Shown here: positions 11,366-25,399 of the stretch, piece by piece
Layout of the letters: the number at the start of each line of letters is the position of its first letter
How positions within the stretch are numbered: the stretch's first letter is position 1
Assembly (NCBI GenBank): GCA_958496175.1
Contig: OY292275.1
Span: forward strand, 6,944,001-7,008,000
Origin: Sisyra terminalis
Taxonomy: Eukaryota; Arthropoda; Insecta; Neuroptera; Sisyridae
Length of the DNA: 64,000 nucleotides
Direction: 5' to 3'
Program-made: the position numbers and the translations under genes
Notes under the pieces: generated by a model
What the model was told of the DNA's origin: nothing
Seen by the model: the letters and a program-made list of their open reading frames with translations, nothing else
The model's database searches: none

Positions 11366-12758
11366 GAAGCAAAAATTCAATTTCATAACTTCTATTTCAA
11401 AATAAATCACCCGAAAGAACAATCCGGTTCGAAGGATCAAAACTTGATGCTAGCATAAACTTTTGGTAGATTAAATCTTCGATTCTCCATAAAGAACATA
11501 GGACATGGATAAGTATAGTGAATCGACCCCAGAAGAGTATTTGGTTCATAATTTCAGTGTATGGTAGTACTATTAAGATACATTAATTCGGCAAGTTTCA
11601 TATCCCTATGCATAACCGTTTCTTCAAAAATCGAAAAAAGCTGGAAATCAGAAAAAAAAAACATTTCTCAGAAACTTGTGAATCGATTTATTTGAATTTT
11701 AAATATGTTATAGGAGTTAAAAGAAGCAAAAATTCAATTTCATAACTTCTATTTCAAAACAAATAATCCGAAATAACAATCCGGTTCGAAGGATCAAAAC
11801 TTGATGCTAGCATAAACTTTTGGTAGATTAAATCTTCGATTCTCTATAAGGAACATAGGACATGGATAAGTATAGTGAATCGGCCCCAGAAGAGTATTTG
11901 GTTCATAATTTCAGGGTATGTTAGTACTATTAAGATACATTCATTCGGCAAGTTTCAGATCCCTATGTATTACTGTTTCTTCAAAAATCGAAAAAAAACT
12001 GGAAATCAGATAAAAAATCATTTCTCAGAAACTTATGATTCGATTTATTTGAATTTTGGATTTATTATAGGAGCTGATGGTAGCTTTTAGAAAAAAAAAT
12101 AAGAGCTTTATCGGTTCATAAGATCCTTGAAAAAAGGGAGCTTTTTCATTTGATTTGAATTTTCAACCATGATACAATTTTGGTACAATTACGAAACTAT
12201 TTTTTTCGAATTCCCCATTCAATTTCCTTTAAAGGTATGAGTCTTTTAAATTTAAAAAAAAGGGTACACTATATTGAAAAAAATTGAAAACCGATTTTTT
12301 TACACAAAAATCCATTAATGTAATAAACAGAAATAGAGCTTGTAGTGGTTGTACCAAAATTGTATAATAGTTAAAAATTAAAATTAAAAGAAAAAACACT
12401 TTTTTTTGCATGGATCTTATGAACCGATAAAGCTCTTATATTTTTTTTCCTAGAAGCTACCATCAGCCTCTATAACATATCCAAAATTCAAATAAATCGA
12501 TCCACAAGTTTCGGAGAATTTTTTTTTTCTGATTTCCAGCTTTTTTCGATTTTTGAAGAAACGGTACTACATAGAGATCTGAAACTTGCCGACTTAATGT
12601 ATCTTAATAGTACCAACATACCCTGAAATTATGAAGCAAATATTCTTCTGGGTCCGATTCACTATACTAATCGTTCTATGTCCTTTACAGAGAATCGACG
12701 ATTTAATCTACCAAAAGTTTATGCCAACATCAAGTTTTGATCCTTCGAACCGGATTGT
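11366..12758. mobile_element. Foldback element with a tandemly duplicated left arm
   Basis: The left arm is present twice in direct order: unit starts are at 11366 and 11723, 357 bp apart, both beginning GAAGCAAAAATTCAATTTCA. The inverted right arm spans about 12405-12758 and ends CCTTCGAACCGGATTG, the inverse of 11421-11436. Inner arm words such as AAGAGCTTTATCGGTTCATA (about 12103) pair with their inverse at about 12418-12437. The centre lies near 12250-12300. No coding was seen. Confidence 0.85.
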
Positions 12759-14029
12759 TATAAAAATTTTGATTGATACTTTTTTAAAAGGCAATTTTGA
12801 GCTTTAATTTTGAAGGGATTCACGAAAAACACTAATAAGATTCGAGAGGGATTCCCGTCTGATCCCCGTCAGTCCCATTTTCATTGGCATTATTTGATTT
12901 CAATGTACAGTGAAACTTTTATTTCGACTGATCTCATTTATTTTCGTTCTTTTGCTCAATGCTTTCTATATTAAATTTGCCTTTGAGTGAGTCTCGTCGT
13001 CAATTGACTCGCCTCACCTCATCCCCGTAACCCGTGGGACCTGGTTCGATTATCCTGTGCTTGAATCAAATCACGCGGGGGCACGCCAGAGTGGCGGGCG
13101 GAAATCTTAAAAACATTTTCTCCTCGAAATCCAATAAGCGTGGAGGTAAGGGGATGACGAAGAGACGAAAACTTATCAGAACCCAGGGGGGTTTTGTAGA
13201 AAATGGGGATGCAGAAAGCGCACCCCCACACATACCATGTACGCACACATAAGGGACTCGTGAGTGGATAAAGTGCAACTGCAACGGAAGTACATATTGA
13301 TATTGACATGACGAGTTTGTTGTGCTGAGAAAAATTGCCATTTTATAAACATTTTTGCAATCATTTTATTTATATGTTTTATATTGTATAAATAAATTGT
13401 GATATATTGGCTCGATGCAATTTCATCGTGATGGAATATTGAAATACGTACGTATTTTACGATACGAAATCACATAAATAAAAGCTTCCGAGGATTTGAC
13501 AATGATGAATTTGTTGTAGAACAGGATTTATCCCGGGGAAAAATGTTGGAAAATTGCATTTTACCTGATCGGGAATTTTCTATGATGCATTCATTGCGCG
13601 TGTTGGTTCATGTTATCTACGATATGTGTGTACCAACCGCATATACTATACACACGTGTACTCGACTAATATTTACCTGAAACCAAAGAAAAACATTATA
13701 AGAAAAACATTTCATTTGAAAAATAAAAAATTTATATCAAATCAATAAAATCGTTTCGGTGATATCCACCAATTGAAACCAAGGGAATTTTATTAAATAT
13801 TGGAAAAAATTGCTATAAATTTCTTGCCAAAGATTTACAAAAATTCGGCGGTTAAAAAATTTTAAGAACCTAATTCTAATGAAAACTATACAAACTATTC
13901 AAAAACTAAAATTTATCGAGAAATACTAAACAAATTTCATAGCCAGTCCTTAATTACATAAATGTATCACAAAATTTCAAATATTTCAGTACTAATTTAA
14001 ATAATTGCAACCAAAACCTCTTAAAGCTC
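12759..14029. other. Unique DNA, no gene recognised
   Basis: Bases 12960-13260 are GC-richer, with open frames of 70-96 codons on both strands that lack recognisable domains. The rest is AT-rich. Confidence 0.5.
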
Positions 14030-17000
14030 AAATTACCCCCATCAAATTGAACTAGCCAGGGAAAAAAGAAAAATTTTAATATGAAATTCTCACCCCCCAA
14101 TAAATCATCCCCGCTGGCTTTCTTTTTCCCCAGAAAAGCCTTAAAAATAAGGCTGAAACGTCTTACTATTTATTTCAGTTCTTAATGTTTTTCTTAGAAC
14201 ATATATTATCTTATACTTTTTATGACACCAACATGTAATTCCCCTGGACCAAACAATTTGTTTGAAGAAATAAGTTTAGTATTCACTAACATTTGTAAAG
14301 CTCTTTTTGGAGGTTGAGAAATTACATAAAAGAATATTAAAAAAATCATTTGAAATCCTGCGACTAAGATCTGCAATCTTTAAGGGATGCAACCAAAAAA
14401 AAAAACAAATGCAACGCTATCGATGAAATTTTGAAAAATTTGTATTTTGAATTTAAGAGCGCAAAACTACTTAAACTACATAGCAATTAACCTTTGATAA
14501 TTTAAATTTTAATAAATGTAATACAAGTTTGTGGATTAATTACAAGTTGTTGCCAATTATGCGCTAAAAAGCTTTCAAAGCTTTGATTACATCCAGAAAG
14601 TTTCACAAGCAAGAAAAAATTAAAAATTTTCGTACATTTTCATCCCTTTATACTATTATCTTGAGAACCCAGAAAAATCAAGCATTAATTGATAGGTGAG
14701 AAGTCTTTGTTTTGATACTTTTTTCAATAGCTATTGCAGACTTATAGAATCACCGTATGTAATTCCCCTGTCCAAAAAAAAAGTATATTTAAGAATTGGG
14801 AAATATAAAGTTATTGGACCTGAATTCACACCTGAAACAAACCTTCAGCAATTTCTCTCAGCAAAAATTAACAAGTTTGCAGATTGTTCACAAGTTATTG
14901 AAATTTATGCGTTGCTAAAAAGCTTTCAAAGCTTCGATTATATCCATAAAGTTTTACTAACAAGAAAAAATTAAATATTTTCGTGACATTTTCATCCACT
15001 AATACAAATATCTTCCTTCTGAAAACCCAGAAAAATCAGGCATTAGGTAGGTGAGAAATCTTTGTTTTGATACTTTTCTAATAGCCATTGCAGTCATATA
15101 AAATTGCATATGTAATTCCCCTGATCAAAAAAAATCATTTGAAAAAAACTATCATTTTTTCATAACGCAAAAATAACATTTAAAAATTAAGTAATATGAA
15201 GTTATTGGGCCTAAATTTACATTTGAAACAAACCTTTAGTAGTTTCAGTTATCTTGAATTTAATAAAAAGAAAATATAATTTAATCATTAATAAATTCTA
15301 TATAAATAAATGAAGCAATTGTTTACAAGAGATTTATGTTTTGGCATCAAAGAGCTTTTCAAGCTCAAATTAACAAGTTTACCGATTGATAACTAGTTAT
15401 TGAAATTTGTGCCATACTAAAAAGCTTTCAAAGATTCGATTACATTTATTAAGTTGACAAGTTAACAGGACAAAAATTAAATTTTTAGAACGACATTTTC
15501 ATCCCCTAATAATATTATCTCCTCAACTACCTTTCCCTCTGAACACCCAGAAAAATTAAGCAATAATTGGTAGATGAGAAGTCTTTGTTTTGATACTTTT
15601 TTTAATAACTATTGCTGACTTATAAAAGCATCATATGTAATTCCCCTGACCAAAAAAATAATTTGAGAAAAACTGTAATTTTTCATAACTTAAAAAAATT
15701 ATGTTTTTGGGCCTAAATTTACACCCCAAACAAACCCTCAACAATTTCGGTTATTCCGAATTTAATAGAGAAAAGCTTTAGAATTTAAACTTTGATAAAT
15801 ATTGAAATCGTTAACAAGCAATTGAAATTTTTGCGCCAAAGAGCTTTTCAAGCTCAAATTACACCCCTAAAGTAAAATTAATGCGGAAAAAATTACATAT
15901 GAAACTTCCATCCCCTTTTTACTACCACTCCTTGTTTCCCCTATATTTCTATCTCCTTACTTATTTATCTCCACCCTGGAGACCTAACGTATGGCATTAA
16001 TTTCCAGGTGTGCATTACTGTTTTTAGTAGCTATTACAAAATTATAACGGCAGCAATGTGTCATTCCCCTGGAAAATGAAATACTATTAAAATAAATTTA
16101 ATAATAACTAGCTTTGAGATGGAGGAATGACATGAAAATGGTAAAATCAATAATTTTGAATTCTACGACAAAAATTTACAAAGTTAAAAGAATGTAATTT
16201 AAAAAAAAATCTGAAATTATTTCATTGAAATTCCTTGCAAATCGATGTAATGAATTTGATGGAATATTTTGTGGAATTTTATGGAATTTCATGAAAAAAA
16301 ATTATCGTTCAAACTATGATAGGTTTAATATAGATTTTAAAATTGTTCTTAAATAATTGACATTTTTGCAAGTTTGCCATATAGCTCTATAAAAAAAATT
16401 TGTTTAAATGAAAATTTCATCCCTTATCCCTATCACTATTTAAATCCCCTTTCCCCTTTGGGAAATTAACCTCACGGTATTAATTATTGGAATGAAGAGC
16501 ATTTAATTTTAATGTTTCCACAACTTGTCGTTGACTTATTCAAGTTTGGAGATAGCATTTTGTAATTCCCCTGTGTCAATTTGCTGGTACATTTTTAACC
16601 AATGGGTCCTTTTTTCCACAATTATTCCACTGATTTTTATAAGTGCAATTATTGACGTTTAAGTATAGAAAATACATCATATTTGATAGAAATCAATATT
16701 TAGTGGTTCATGAAAACTGTTAAAACCGAAAATTTTGTCTCGATTTTTATCTAACGTTTAGGGGTGGTTTCCAAAAAGTTATAATTTTTATAATATTTTA
16801 TTTTTTGATGCTTTAAATTCTAAAGTAGGTTACAGAAAAAAAATACAATCAAAGGAATCAATATTTCTGAAAAAAAATTTATTGGCTATGACTCCTTTTT
16901 TGTCAAAAGACAAATAAGATATATGCATTTCTCATTGGTAAAAAGTGCAGTTATCCCTATAACTAATAACATCCCCTTTGGGAAATTAATCCCACGGTAT

Positions 17001-18480
17001 TCATTTTTAGAATGATGAGCTTTTAATTTCAAAGCTTTTTACAGCTTGTCGTAGTCTTACTTAAGTTTAGAGATAGCATTTTGTAATTCCCCTGTGTCAA
17101 TTTGCTGGTACACTTTTAACCAATGGATTTTTTTTTTTTTGAGAATTATTACACTGATTTTTATAAATCTGAAGTGCAATTATTAACGTTAATGTATAGA
17201 AAATACATCGTATATGATTAAAATCAATATTTAATGGTTCCTGAAAACTGTTAAAACTGAAAATTTGGTGTCGATTTTTAGCAAACCTTTAGGGGTGGTT
17301 TCCAAAAAATTATAATTTTTATTTTTAATGCTTTAGATTCTAAAGCAGGTAATAGAAAAAAATATAATCAAATGAATAAAAAATTTCTGAAAAAAATTTA
17401 ATGAATATGACTCCTTTTTTATCAAAGGACTAATAAGATATATGCATTTTTCATTGGTAAAAAGTGCACTTATCCCTATAACTAATAGCATCCCCTTTGG
17501 GAAATTAATCCCACGATATTAATTTTTGGAATGAAGAGCTTTTTATTTCAAAGTTTTTTACACCTTGTCGTAGACTTGATTAAGGATAGAAATAGCATTT
17601 TGTAATTCCCCTGTGCCAATTTGCTGGTACATTTTTAACCAATGGGTCTTTTTTCCAAAATTATTCCACTGATTATTATAAACCTTAAGTGCAACTAATA
17701 ACGTTTAAATTTAGAAAATACATCATATTTGATAGAAATCAATATTTAATGGTTCCTGAAAACTGAAAATTTGGTGTAGATTTTTAGCAAATGTTTTGGG
17801 GTGGTTTCCAAAAAAATTTATTTTTTATTTTTTTATTTTTTGATGCTTTAAATTCTAAAGCAGGTAATAGAAAAAAAATATAATCAAATGAATCAAAAAA
17901 TGTCTGGAAAAAGTTTTGTTAAATATGACTCCTTTTTTGTCAAAAGACTAATAAGATATATGCATTTCTCATTGGTAAAAAGTGCACTTATCCCTATAAC
18001 TAATAACATCCCCTTTGGGAAATTAATCCCACGATATTAATTTTTGGAATGATGAGCTTTTAATTTTAAAGTTTTTCACAACTTGTCGTAGTCTTACTTA
18101 AGTTAAAAGATAGCATTTTGTAATTCCCCTGTGTCAATTTTTAACCAATGAGTCCCTTTTTTCTAGAATTATTCCACTGACTTTTATAAGTGCAATTTTC
18201 AACGTTTAAGTGTAGAAAATACATCATATTTGATAGAAATCAATATTTAGTGGTTCGTGAAAACTGTTACAACCGAAAATTTGGTCTCAATTTTTATCTA
18301 ACGATTTGAGGTGGTTTTCAAAAAGTTATAATTTTTATTTTTTCAATTTTTGCTACTTTAAATTCTAAAGCAGTTATAGAAGAAAATTATAATCGAGTGA
18401 ATCAAAAATTGTATATTATGGCTACTTTTTAATCAAAAGACTAATAAGACATATACATTTCCCATTGGTAAAAAGTGCAT
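14030..18480. repeat. Tandem array of ~520-bp units carrying a TGTAATTCCCCTG box
   Basis: The box starts at 14234, 14758, 15111, 15636, 16058 (one mismatch), 16561, 17082, 17601 and 18119. Spacings are 524, 353, 525, 422, 503, 521, 519 and 518 bp. Units from about 16420 onward are similar to each other, with CCCCTTTGGGAAATTAA, CTTGTCGTAG, GATAGCATTT and TTTGCTGGTACA. Units before 16420 are more diverged but keep the layout upstream of the box. Some units are shortened. No coding. Confidence 0.9.
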
Positions 18481-20510
18481 TTTTTGTAGATTTCTTCTAG
18501 TATGCATCCTGAAGTTGATTAGGATTGAGAATTTCATGATTTTATTGGTCGCAAACAGAAAATATTTACGAATTTCGAAGGTGAAAAAAATCACGGAATG
18601 ATGCAACGTTCCCACGTGGCCCTGCGGTGGTACGGGCGGGAGCGTTTCGGGAATTCGGGAATGGGCGTCTGGAGTGCTGATTTAGCTCGTTAACACATGT
18701 CGTCGTGTTCATCAAGCGTAAAACTCGATCGAAGCCTCTATGTTATCATCACAGAAATTGGTTTAAGGGCAGATTCAGTGCCGTTACATTCCCGCATTTG
18801 CTCCATTCATCTTGTAATCAATTCACGTGGAAACTATTTCAACCCTCGGGAGAGAATATTCGTGCCATTTCATTTACGTGAAAATCGCAAATCTCACCCC
18901 CATCCCCAATGGATGATTCACACATACACATTCCTCGAAGCTTTCATTTTCTTAAATAAAAATTGCCTCTCGTAAAAGCTCTGCAACAATGTGGTTTGAT
19001 TAAATTTATAATCTAGTCGCACTTGGAAAAAATCTTTCAATTGTTTCTCTACCCCATCCAACCCCGCCATGTCGATCATTTTGTGAATTGTCGCGTAAAG
19101 AATCGCTCTTATGGTTGTTGTTTGTGTTTCTTGGTTAGTTGGGAAATTATTCAAATTATTTCGAGAACAAAGACGAATTCGATGAAGCGACGAACTTTAC
19201 GAACGGCCAGAGCCACCATCGATCACATTCATCGAGCACAAACTATTTCCACTGAAATTTAAGTTTCGATCAGAGGAGCAAATCGAAAATGCGGCCAAGC
19301 GAACATAATAAAACGAGAAACGAAAAATGTTGAAAATTTCAATTTTCCCACCAAAGAAAAAAATGCCAAGCGCGCTTTCTATAGACACATTGTTTCCGCG
19401 TTTTTCTCTCGTACTAGCCGCTTTGTCGCTAGTGTTTTGTTAGTAAACAATAAAATAATATCTAAAATCCATTATGGCGCGGATTCAAGTGGCTCGTTTC
19501 ACATTATATTGGAAACCTAATCAAATTGTAGTTATGTGCTGCGTTAATTGGATTTTAATAATTTTCAATTCGTCGCAGCTTGAAATTGCCGGTAATGAAG
19601 CAACCGACTATTATTGTTGGATGATTTTCAATGGGAACAAAAAAATACAAATAAATACATGAAAGTCAAGGAAATCCAAGGGAATCCAAACTGGAGGTCA
19701 ACGAGTTCAATTGCAAAATTTTGGTGATTAACGCCCGTTTGTGCGGTAAGACGTTGGCCTGCGTTTCGAAATATTTTTAGAAAATTATTACAATTGTTGT
19801 GAATAGGAGGAAGAAAAAAACAGTGATTGTCAAATGCTGATGATGACGTCAAAGTTCATTAAACGCAGTTGTGTAACATGAATCGTCGTTAAAGAGTCGT
19901 TTTTTTTTTCTTCAATGAAATTAAACTTAACAGAAACTCACATTAATTTCTAAACAGATTTTGAACAAAGGAAATTTCAATGAAGTAATAAGAGAATTCA
20001 AAAAAAAAATGATTTTTATTGAGCTGTAGCGACTGTCGGTGATTTTATTATTTGGTATTATTGGCATTGTTACTTTTATACGTTTTGTCGTTAAAAATAC
20101 GTTCAACAATTGAGTATTGGACAGATTTTTGTAAGAACTGCAATTTTCTTGAATTGAAAAACGAAAATCTAAGATTTTACTCGTTAAATTCGTTTAAGTA
20201 TATATAAAATATCCAAGAGAAGTTAAGAAATGTACATTTAAAATTTGAAATAATTTACTTTAGTAAGTACAAGTTCCTAGCGAAAAGTTTCCAAAACTCT
20301 TCCGTGGTCTTAGAAACTTGATTTTTTCTTTCAATTTTGAATGCATATTTGTCAAATCTGCAGTTAGTTAAAATACTAAAAACCAGGAAAAAGAAGGGAA
20401 GCTTTGAATTTGACCTTTTAAGTTAAACAAAGGTAGCAAAAGTCTCATTTTGTGGAACAATTTCTGTAAAACTTCTGTATCAAAATATTTCCAAAAAGCT
20501 CAAGTTATTA
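18481..20510. other. Unique DNA, no gene recognised
   Basis: Bases 18590-19470 have higher complexity and more CpG than the array before them. Frames of 60-92 codons occur on both strands without a domain. Nothing else was identified. Confidence 0.5.
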
Positions 20511-21008
20511 ACTGGAAATAACTTTTGGACCGCAAAAGTGCACCACTTTTGGGCTTAATTTATAATAATAAATATATGGAAAGAGCTTGAGATAAAAAGC
20601 TGAAAATTTTGCCAATACTTATTCAGTATTAAAACGATCTTCTTAGTTTAAATCGAAAAAGCAACGGGGGTCATTTTCCCATGCAAATCCGGCTATATAT
20701 TTTTCATTATGGGCCGATTTATTGGCGAATAGAATAAAAAAACATTGTATACAGTGCAATAAACTGGGAATAACTTTAGGACTAAAGTCTGCAAAAGTGC
20801 AGCACTTTTGGGTTGAATGTACAATAATAAATATATGGAAAGAGCTTGAGATAAAAAGCTGAAAATTTTGCCAATTTGCCAATTTTTATTCAGTATCAAA
20901 ACGATCCCTTGAGTTTAAATCGAAAAAGCAACGGGGGTCGTTTTCCTATACAAATCCGGTTATACCCTTTTTACTATGGGCCGATTTATTGGCGAATAAA
21001 TTAAAAAA
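20511..21008. repeat. Direct tandem duplication, ~250-bp unit
   Basis: Two copies begin near 20511 and 20764. Shared blocks are AAAAGTGCA(C/G)CACTTTTGGG, ATATATGGAAAGAGCTTGAG, AAAAAGCAACGGGGGTC and ATGGGCCGATTTATTGGCGA. The copies differ by scattered substitutions and a short internal duplication (TTGCCAATTTGCCAATTT) in the second. No coding. Confidence 0.9.
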
Positions 21009-22056
21009 CAGCCTAGAAACTGCAATATTGCCAGCTTTTGATCGACCTGAAAGGGTCATGAAAGAATTTAAAGGCATTTGACTTTTTAGCAATTTCCTTG
21101 ATCAATTATGAAAATAGGGGGTGGCTAATTTTCGACCTGTTTTGGGCGACAGAAACGCAGACTAAGCCACTGAGAAAAATTTCATAATATTTACATATTT
21201 TCCTTGATCATATACTTAGTAAGTATAGCTAATAATCTATCAAAACATGCAATCTTTGTTACCTTTTTCCACCCTTTTTGGGGGGGGGGGGGGAATTTTC
21301 AAAAACCCTTTCTTATCGGGTATCTATATTATACAAAGAAATATCTTCTCCAAATTTCACGTCTCTACGACCAATAGTTTAAGCTGTGCTTTGAGCTGTG
21401 CTTTTGCATAAGTCAATCAGAACTTATGATTTTACTTATAATAATAGGAAATAATAATAATAATAATATATAATAATAACAGTAGGTATATAATAATAGG
21501 TAAATAAATAGATAGAAGAAAATAGATAAAAGGAATCTCAAATTTTTTTCCTGTCTAATGAAATATTAAATGAGCTTTAAATAAATTTTATGAGTGGAAA
21601 GTTTTGTGAATTCTTATTCTTAGTATACAATAAATTTTACATAGAAAGCTCTTAAGTAAAGCTTTAAAGTTTTATATTTTATTTAATTTTTTTGTATTGA
21701 AAATATTATTTTGTGAAATTGAAATGAAATTCAAGCTTTAAAAATCAGACTTTTTTAAGTAAAAACCGTTCGTGAAAGTTCTAAATTTAGAAGGAACAAA
21801 AGTTTCAAAGTACTTTCAAAGATAAGCAAATACAAATATTACAAATTTGGTAAAAAAATCTTTTCTAAAAGTAGTTACAACTGATATATAAGTACTAGAT
21901 TTATTAAGGGATGAAAAATGTCTATATTTAAAAGAAATATTGGCTCCAAATTTTAAGCAGTCCAATGACCGTTAGAAGAAATCAAGCCAGTGGAATTACA
22001 TACCAAATTCAAAATTCCCCTTTTTGAAGAAACTTTAAAAACATCGTGAAAATTTA
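21009..22056. other. AT-rich DNA with simple repeats
   Basis: It contains a 14-G run at 21280-21293 and a degenerate (TAA)n microsatellite at about 21440-21500. Otherwise it is AT-rich, and no gene was seen. Confidence 0.6.
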
Positions 22057-23683
22057 TTAGGGTAGGTTGGGGTTTAAAAGTCCAATTTTACTATTCCGTA
22101 TTATATTGTGAAAACAAACCCTATTTGAAACGTATAATGCTAACCAGAGAAACAAATTTCTGGTCATGTTTAATTTAATTTTTAATGGAATCATCCATAT
22201 AGAAGTTTGTCATTTTACATTTTTTCTGGACCTTGTCGTCTGTCTCTTTTTGCCCCTTAGTAGGGGCAAAAAGGACAGCTAAGGGGCAAAAAGGTCCTGT
22301 ATTTATTTTAAATATCCGACAGGTGTGAATTAATAACAGTATGGGAATCAATGAAATATTTCTGGATTTTCATTTGGAAAATTTTATTACAGTCATTTTA
22401 AACATAACGTAAAACTCTTCTTTCTTCATTATATAGTTGACATTAATTTTAACATAAGTAATATTTTTTATACCTTTATCTTAACTTAATCAAAATCATC
22501 ATTTCCTGAATCACAATTATAACAAACGAAGTAAAGAATCCTCGGTTAGAAATACATTTTTATGGACCCATTCCTGGCAAAATTGGCTGGGTAAGAAAAA
22601 GATCCACGTGGACCTTTTTACTCCAGTTACGTTTAAGTGTTTTTACTAGGTTATAACTAGTTTACTGTGTAAATTAGCTAAAAACTAATAATAAATACAG
22701 AAATATCACTAAATCTTATATACTTTTAAGGGGTTATATACAGTTAGAAGACCGAAAAATAGCGAATTTTCCAGAATTTTTTCAGAGAAAACTTTTAAAT
22801 TAATTGATTTAAAAATGTATACACATATTATGGTATCTTTTAACTGTATTTTAAGACTTAGTATTAGTAAAAATATTTATTTGGAAAGCAGCTACAGCTG
22901 ATTTCCGGGAGCTCCTCTCAAAAAAGGCGTTTTGCGGTGACCACTATATCTCTGAACTGGATCCTCTGAATTTAAAAAACCAAACAGATTTCGTTAAAGT
23001 AATGTTAAATCTAGTAATTAATCGAAGGAATAAGCAAAATAATTTTTTTTGACCAAAATTTCGGCCTTAAATTGTTTATAAAAAAAAAAATATTTATCGG
23101 TGAGAAAAAATCTTTGATTAATTACTAAAAAGTATATTTCAGAAGCTCGTGTTAAAATCTGAGCCTAATCGGTTTAGCCGTTTTGGAGTAATATTGGTCA
23201 TCGACTTTGAAAACACCATTTTGAGAAAAACTCGTTTAAATTTTGAAAAGCACTTTACATAGGATAAAAACGCCTTTTCAAATTTGTGTGTAACTTCGAA
23301 AATATTCACCGGAACGATATGAAATTTTCTGTATGTATTCTTAAATATATGTACATTAAGAAAAGAAAATAAAAAAAAAACGATTTTTTGAAAATTCTAA
23401 TTGTATATAACCCCTTAAATCATGTTTTAGTCTAGTCAAAGCAATATTACTACTGGAAACCGAAAAGAGTAATAATTAAAAATTTTACTTTCGTATAAAT
23501 ATCGAGGTAACGTCGTAAATTTCCTATCTGTGGTGTAGCTTAACTGCCAGGGTGGCCTCAAATTATTTCTTACACTTCCTCATCGCTACCATTATTGTTA
23601 AATAGAGCCAGATGCCACTAGTACTTTAGATACTCATGGTGGACTTTTATATCCGCGGACCTTTAAGCCCCACTCAACCCTAA
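22057..23683. mobile_element. 1.6-kb TIR element, host of a nested insertion
   Basis: The left end TTAGGGTAGGTTGGGGTTTA is matched by the inverse of the right end, TTAGGGTTGAGTGGGGCTTA, followed by AAGTCC/AGGTCC. Near the left side a short palindrome of GGGGCAAAAAGG type lies at about 22235-22292. A second, TTAA-flanked element occupies 22731-23414. The 5' and 3' flanks share AATTT-like sequence, so the duplication length is unclear. No transposase was recognised. Confidence 0.7.
22731..23414. mobile_element. TTAA-flanked TIR element, family B, nested
   Basis: It is flanked by TTAA at 22727-22730 and 23415-23418. Its ends are GGGGTTATATACAGTTAGAA and the inverse of GGGGTTATATACAATTAGAA, giving a near-perfect 20-bp inverted repeat. 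The interior of about 640 bp has no recognisable coding. TTAA target sites suggest a non-autonomous piggyBac-like element, but no transposase is present to prove it. Confidence 0.85.
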
Positions 23684-25399
23684 TTTTACTTCAAAATCCG
23701 TTTTTCAAAAACTCTTTTCATTCTAATGTAAAATTCTATTGAATAGGTGTTCAATGGATTATGAGCTTTAATTGAAATGCAGAGCTTTTTTCACCATCTT
23801 ACCTCTATCAAAAAATATTTTTTCTACAGTCGCCAAAGAGATGAAAGGCCTGCAGATATCTTTAAATACGAACTCACAAATATATATATATGTATAAATA
23901 AGAAAAAAATCCCAGGAAGCCATCCCCATTTCTCTCGAATCCTATTTTCAATTTTTTTTTCTTCCGGAAAACGAATAAATTTCCAGCTCAAATCATAAAA
24001 GGACACGCTTCTTCTATCCCGTCACCTTCTCATTCTTCCTTTTAAAAACGAAAAAAAAATCCAGGCATCATTTTCGGGCGCCCATTCCCCAATTCCCGTG
24101 TATTTATTTACGATATACGCGTGAATGTAACTCCGGAAAATAGCATTTAAGGATGAAGGCAAGGAAATTTTTCCGACGCGTTTTCATTTTTCTTCACTCA
24201 CGCTAGAAATGAAGAGAAAAAAAGAAAAGTTGACGTTAAAAAAAAAAAGTAACTTCACCCCCGTCACCCCAACCATCGCCTCTTTGGCTCGACGGGTTCG
24301 TTCGTCCGACTTGGTTGTAATAAATGGAAAAAGTCCTTCGGGCGCAAAAACGATCCCATTGATAACACATCGTTTTCAATGATAAAAAAACATAATACGA
24401 CAAAAAACAGGAAGATATTCCCATTTTTAAAATAATCTTTATGTATATTATCCTGTGAATTTTCCCAACTGATCCATTAGACGTGACGAAATTCGACACG
24501 AAAACGCACCCTCTCCCTCGCCGCCGCGCATCGCACCACCATACGGAAGCTTCGACTTAGAATTCGAACCCTTCTCATCCAATATCACATTAACATTATC
24601 GCATTAAATTACAAATAATCCAAAACGTAAAAAAAAACTATCACGTTACGCCACTGGCTAAATCCTGGCCGGCTCCCGATATCAACCCGACTAAATCAAA
24701 AGCCTTAAGATTCAACTGATCAAGTCATAAAAAAGCCACAAAACGGGGCACAAATTCTCCGAGGAATTGCCAGGGATTTGAAACAGAACTTGGAGAGGAA
24801 AAAATGGCGATTTTACTGTGGCGACAAGAAAATTCACTTCAACCCTTATTCCACGTGGTGGTTTCCCACACCCGTGGAGATACGTGGGGTATGTTTTGAG
24901 GGGGAGGGAGGTGGAAAAACGGAAAAAACGACCACCACGACTTCAACCATAATAACGGAAGATTTCCTTTGAGAAAACATTAGTTTTATTATCACACGTT
25001 GGGGCGTTATTTGCGCCATCATTATATGGGGAAAATGTGGGTTTTGTTTGAGGAAAATTTCAGGATAAGTGTGGAAAAATTAAAAAGTTGTTTGCCTTAA
25101 GTGGTTTTCCGATATTTTTTTATTCATTATCTAGCTTTCTTCAGTTCAAAATAATTGATATGATTGAGTTTTCATCACTCCTCTATCATTGTCGATTTTG
25201 TCATCCCTTATTGTGTTATAGGACAATTAGGGAATCTCTACTGCTTCATGATTCTTTTCATATTTTCTTTCGAAACATTTTATTTAAAATCGCTTACTTT
25301 TGAATTATCTTTAAGGAATTTAACTTTAAGGGGTTAAAACTAAAAAAAAATTACGGTTGGGGGATGAAATAGTTGTAATTATGTAATAATTACTATAGG
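23684..25399. other. Unique DNA, no gene recognised
   Basis: Bases 23990-24980 are GC-richer. Frames of 60-87 codons are present on both strands without domains or dependable splice sites. Confidence 0.5.

Noticed and set aside
14030..18480. Regularly spaced identical boxes suggesting a CRISPR array
   Set aside because: The spacing is about 520 bp, the rest of each unit is also repeated, and the genome is eukaryotic.
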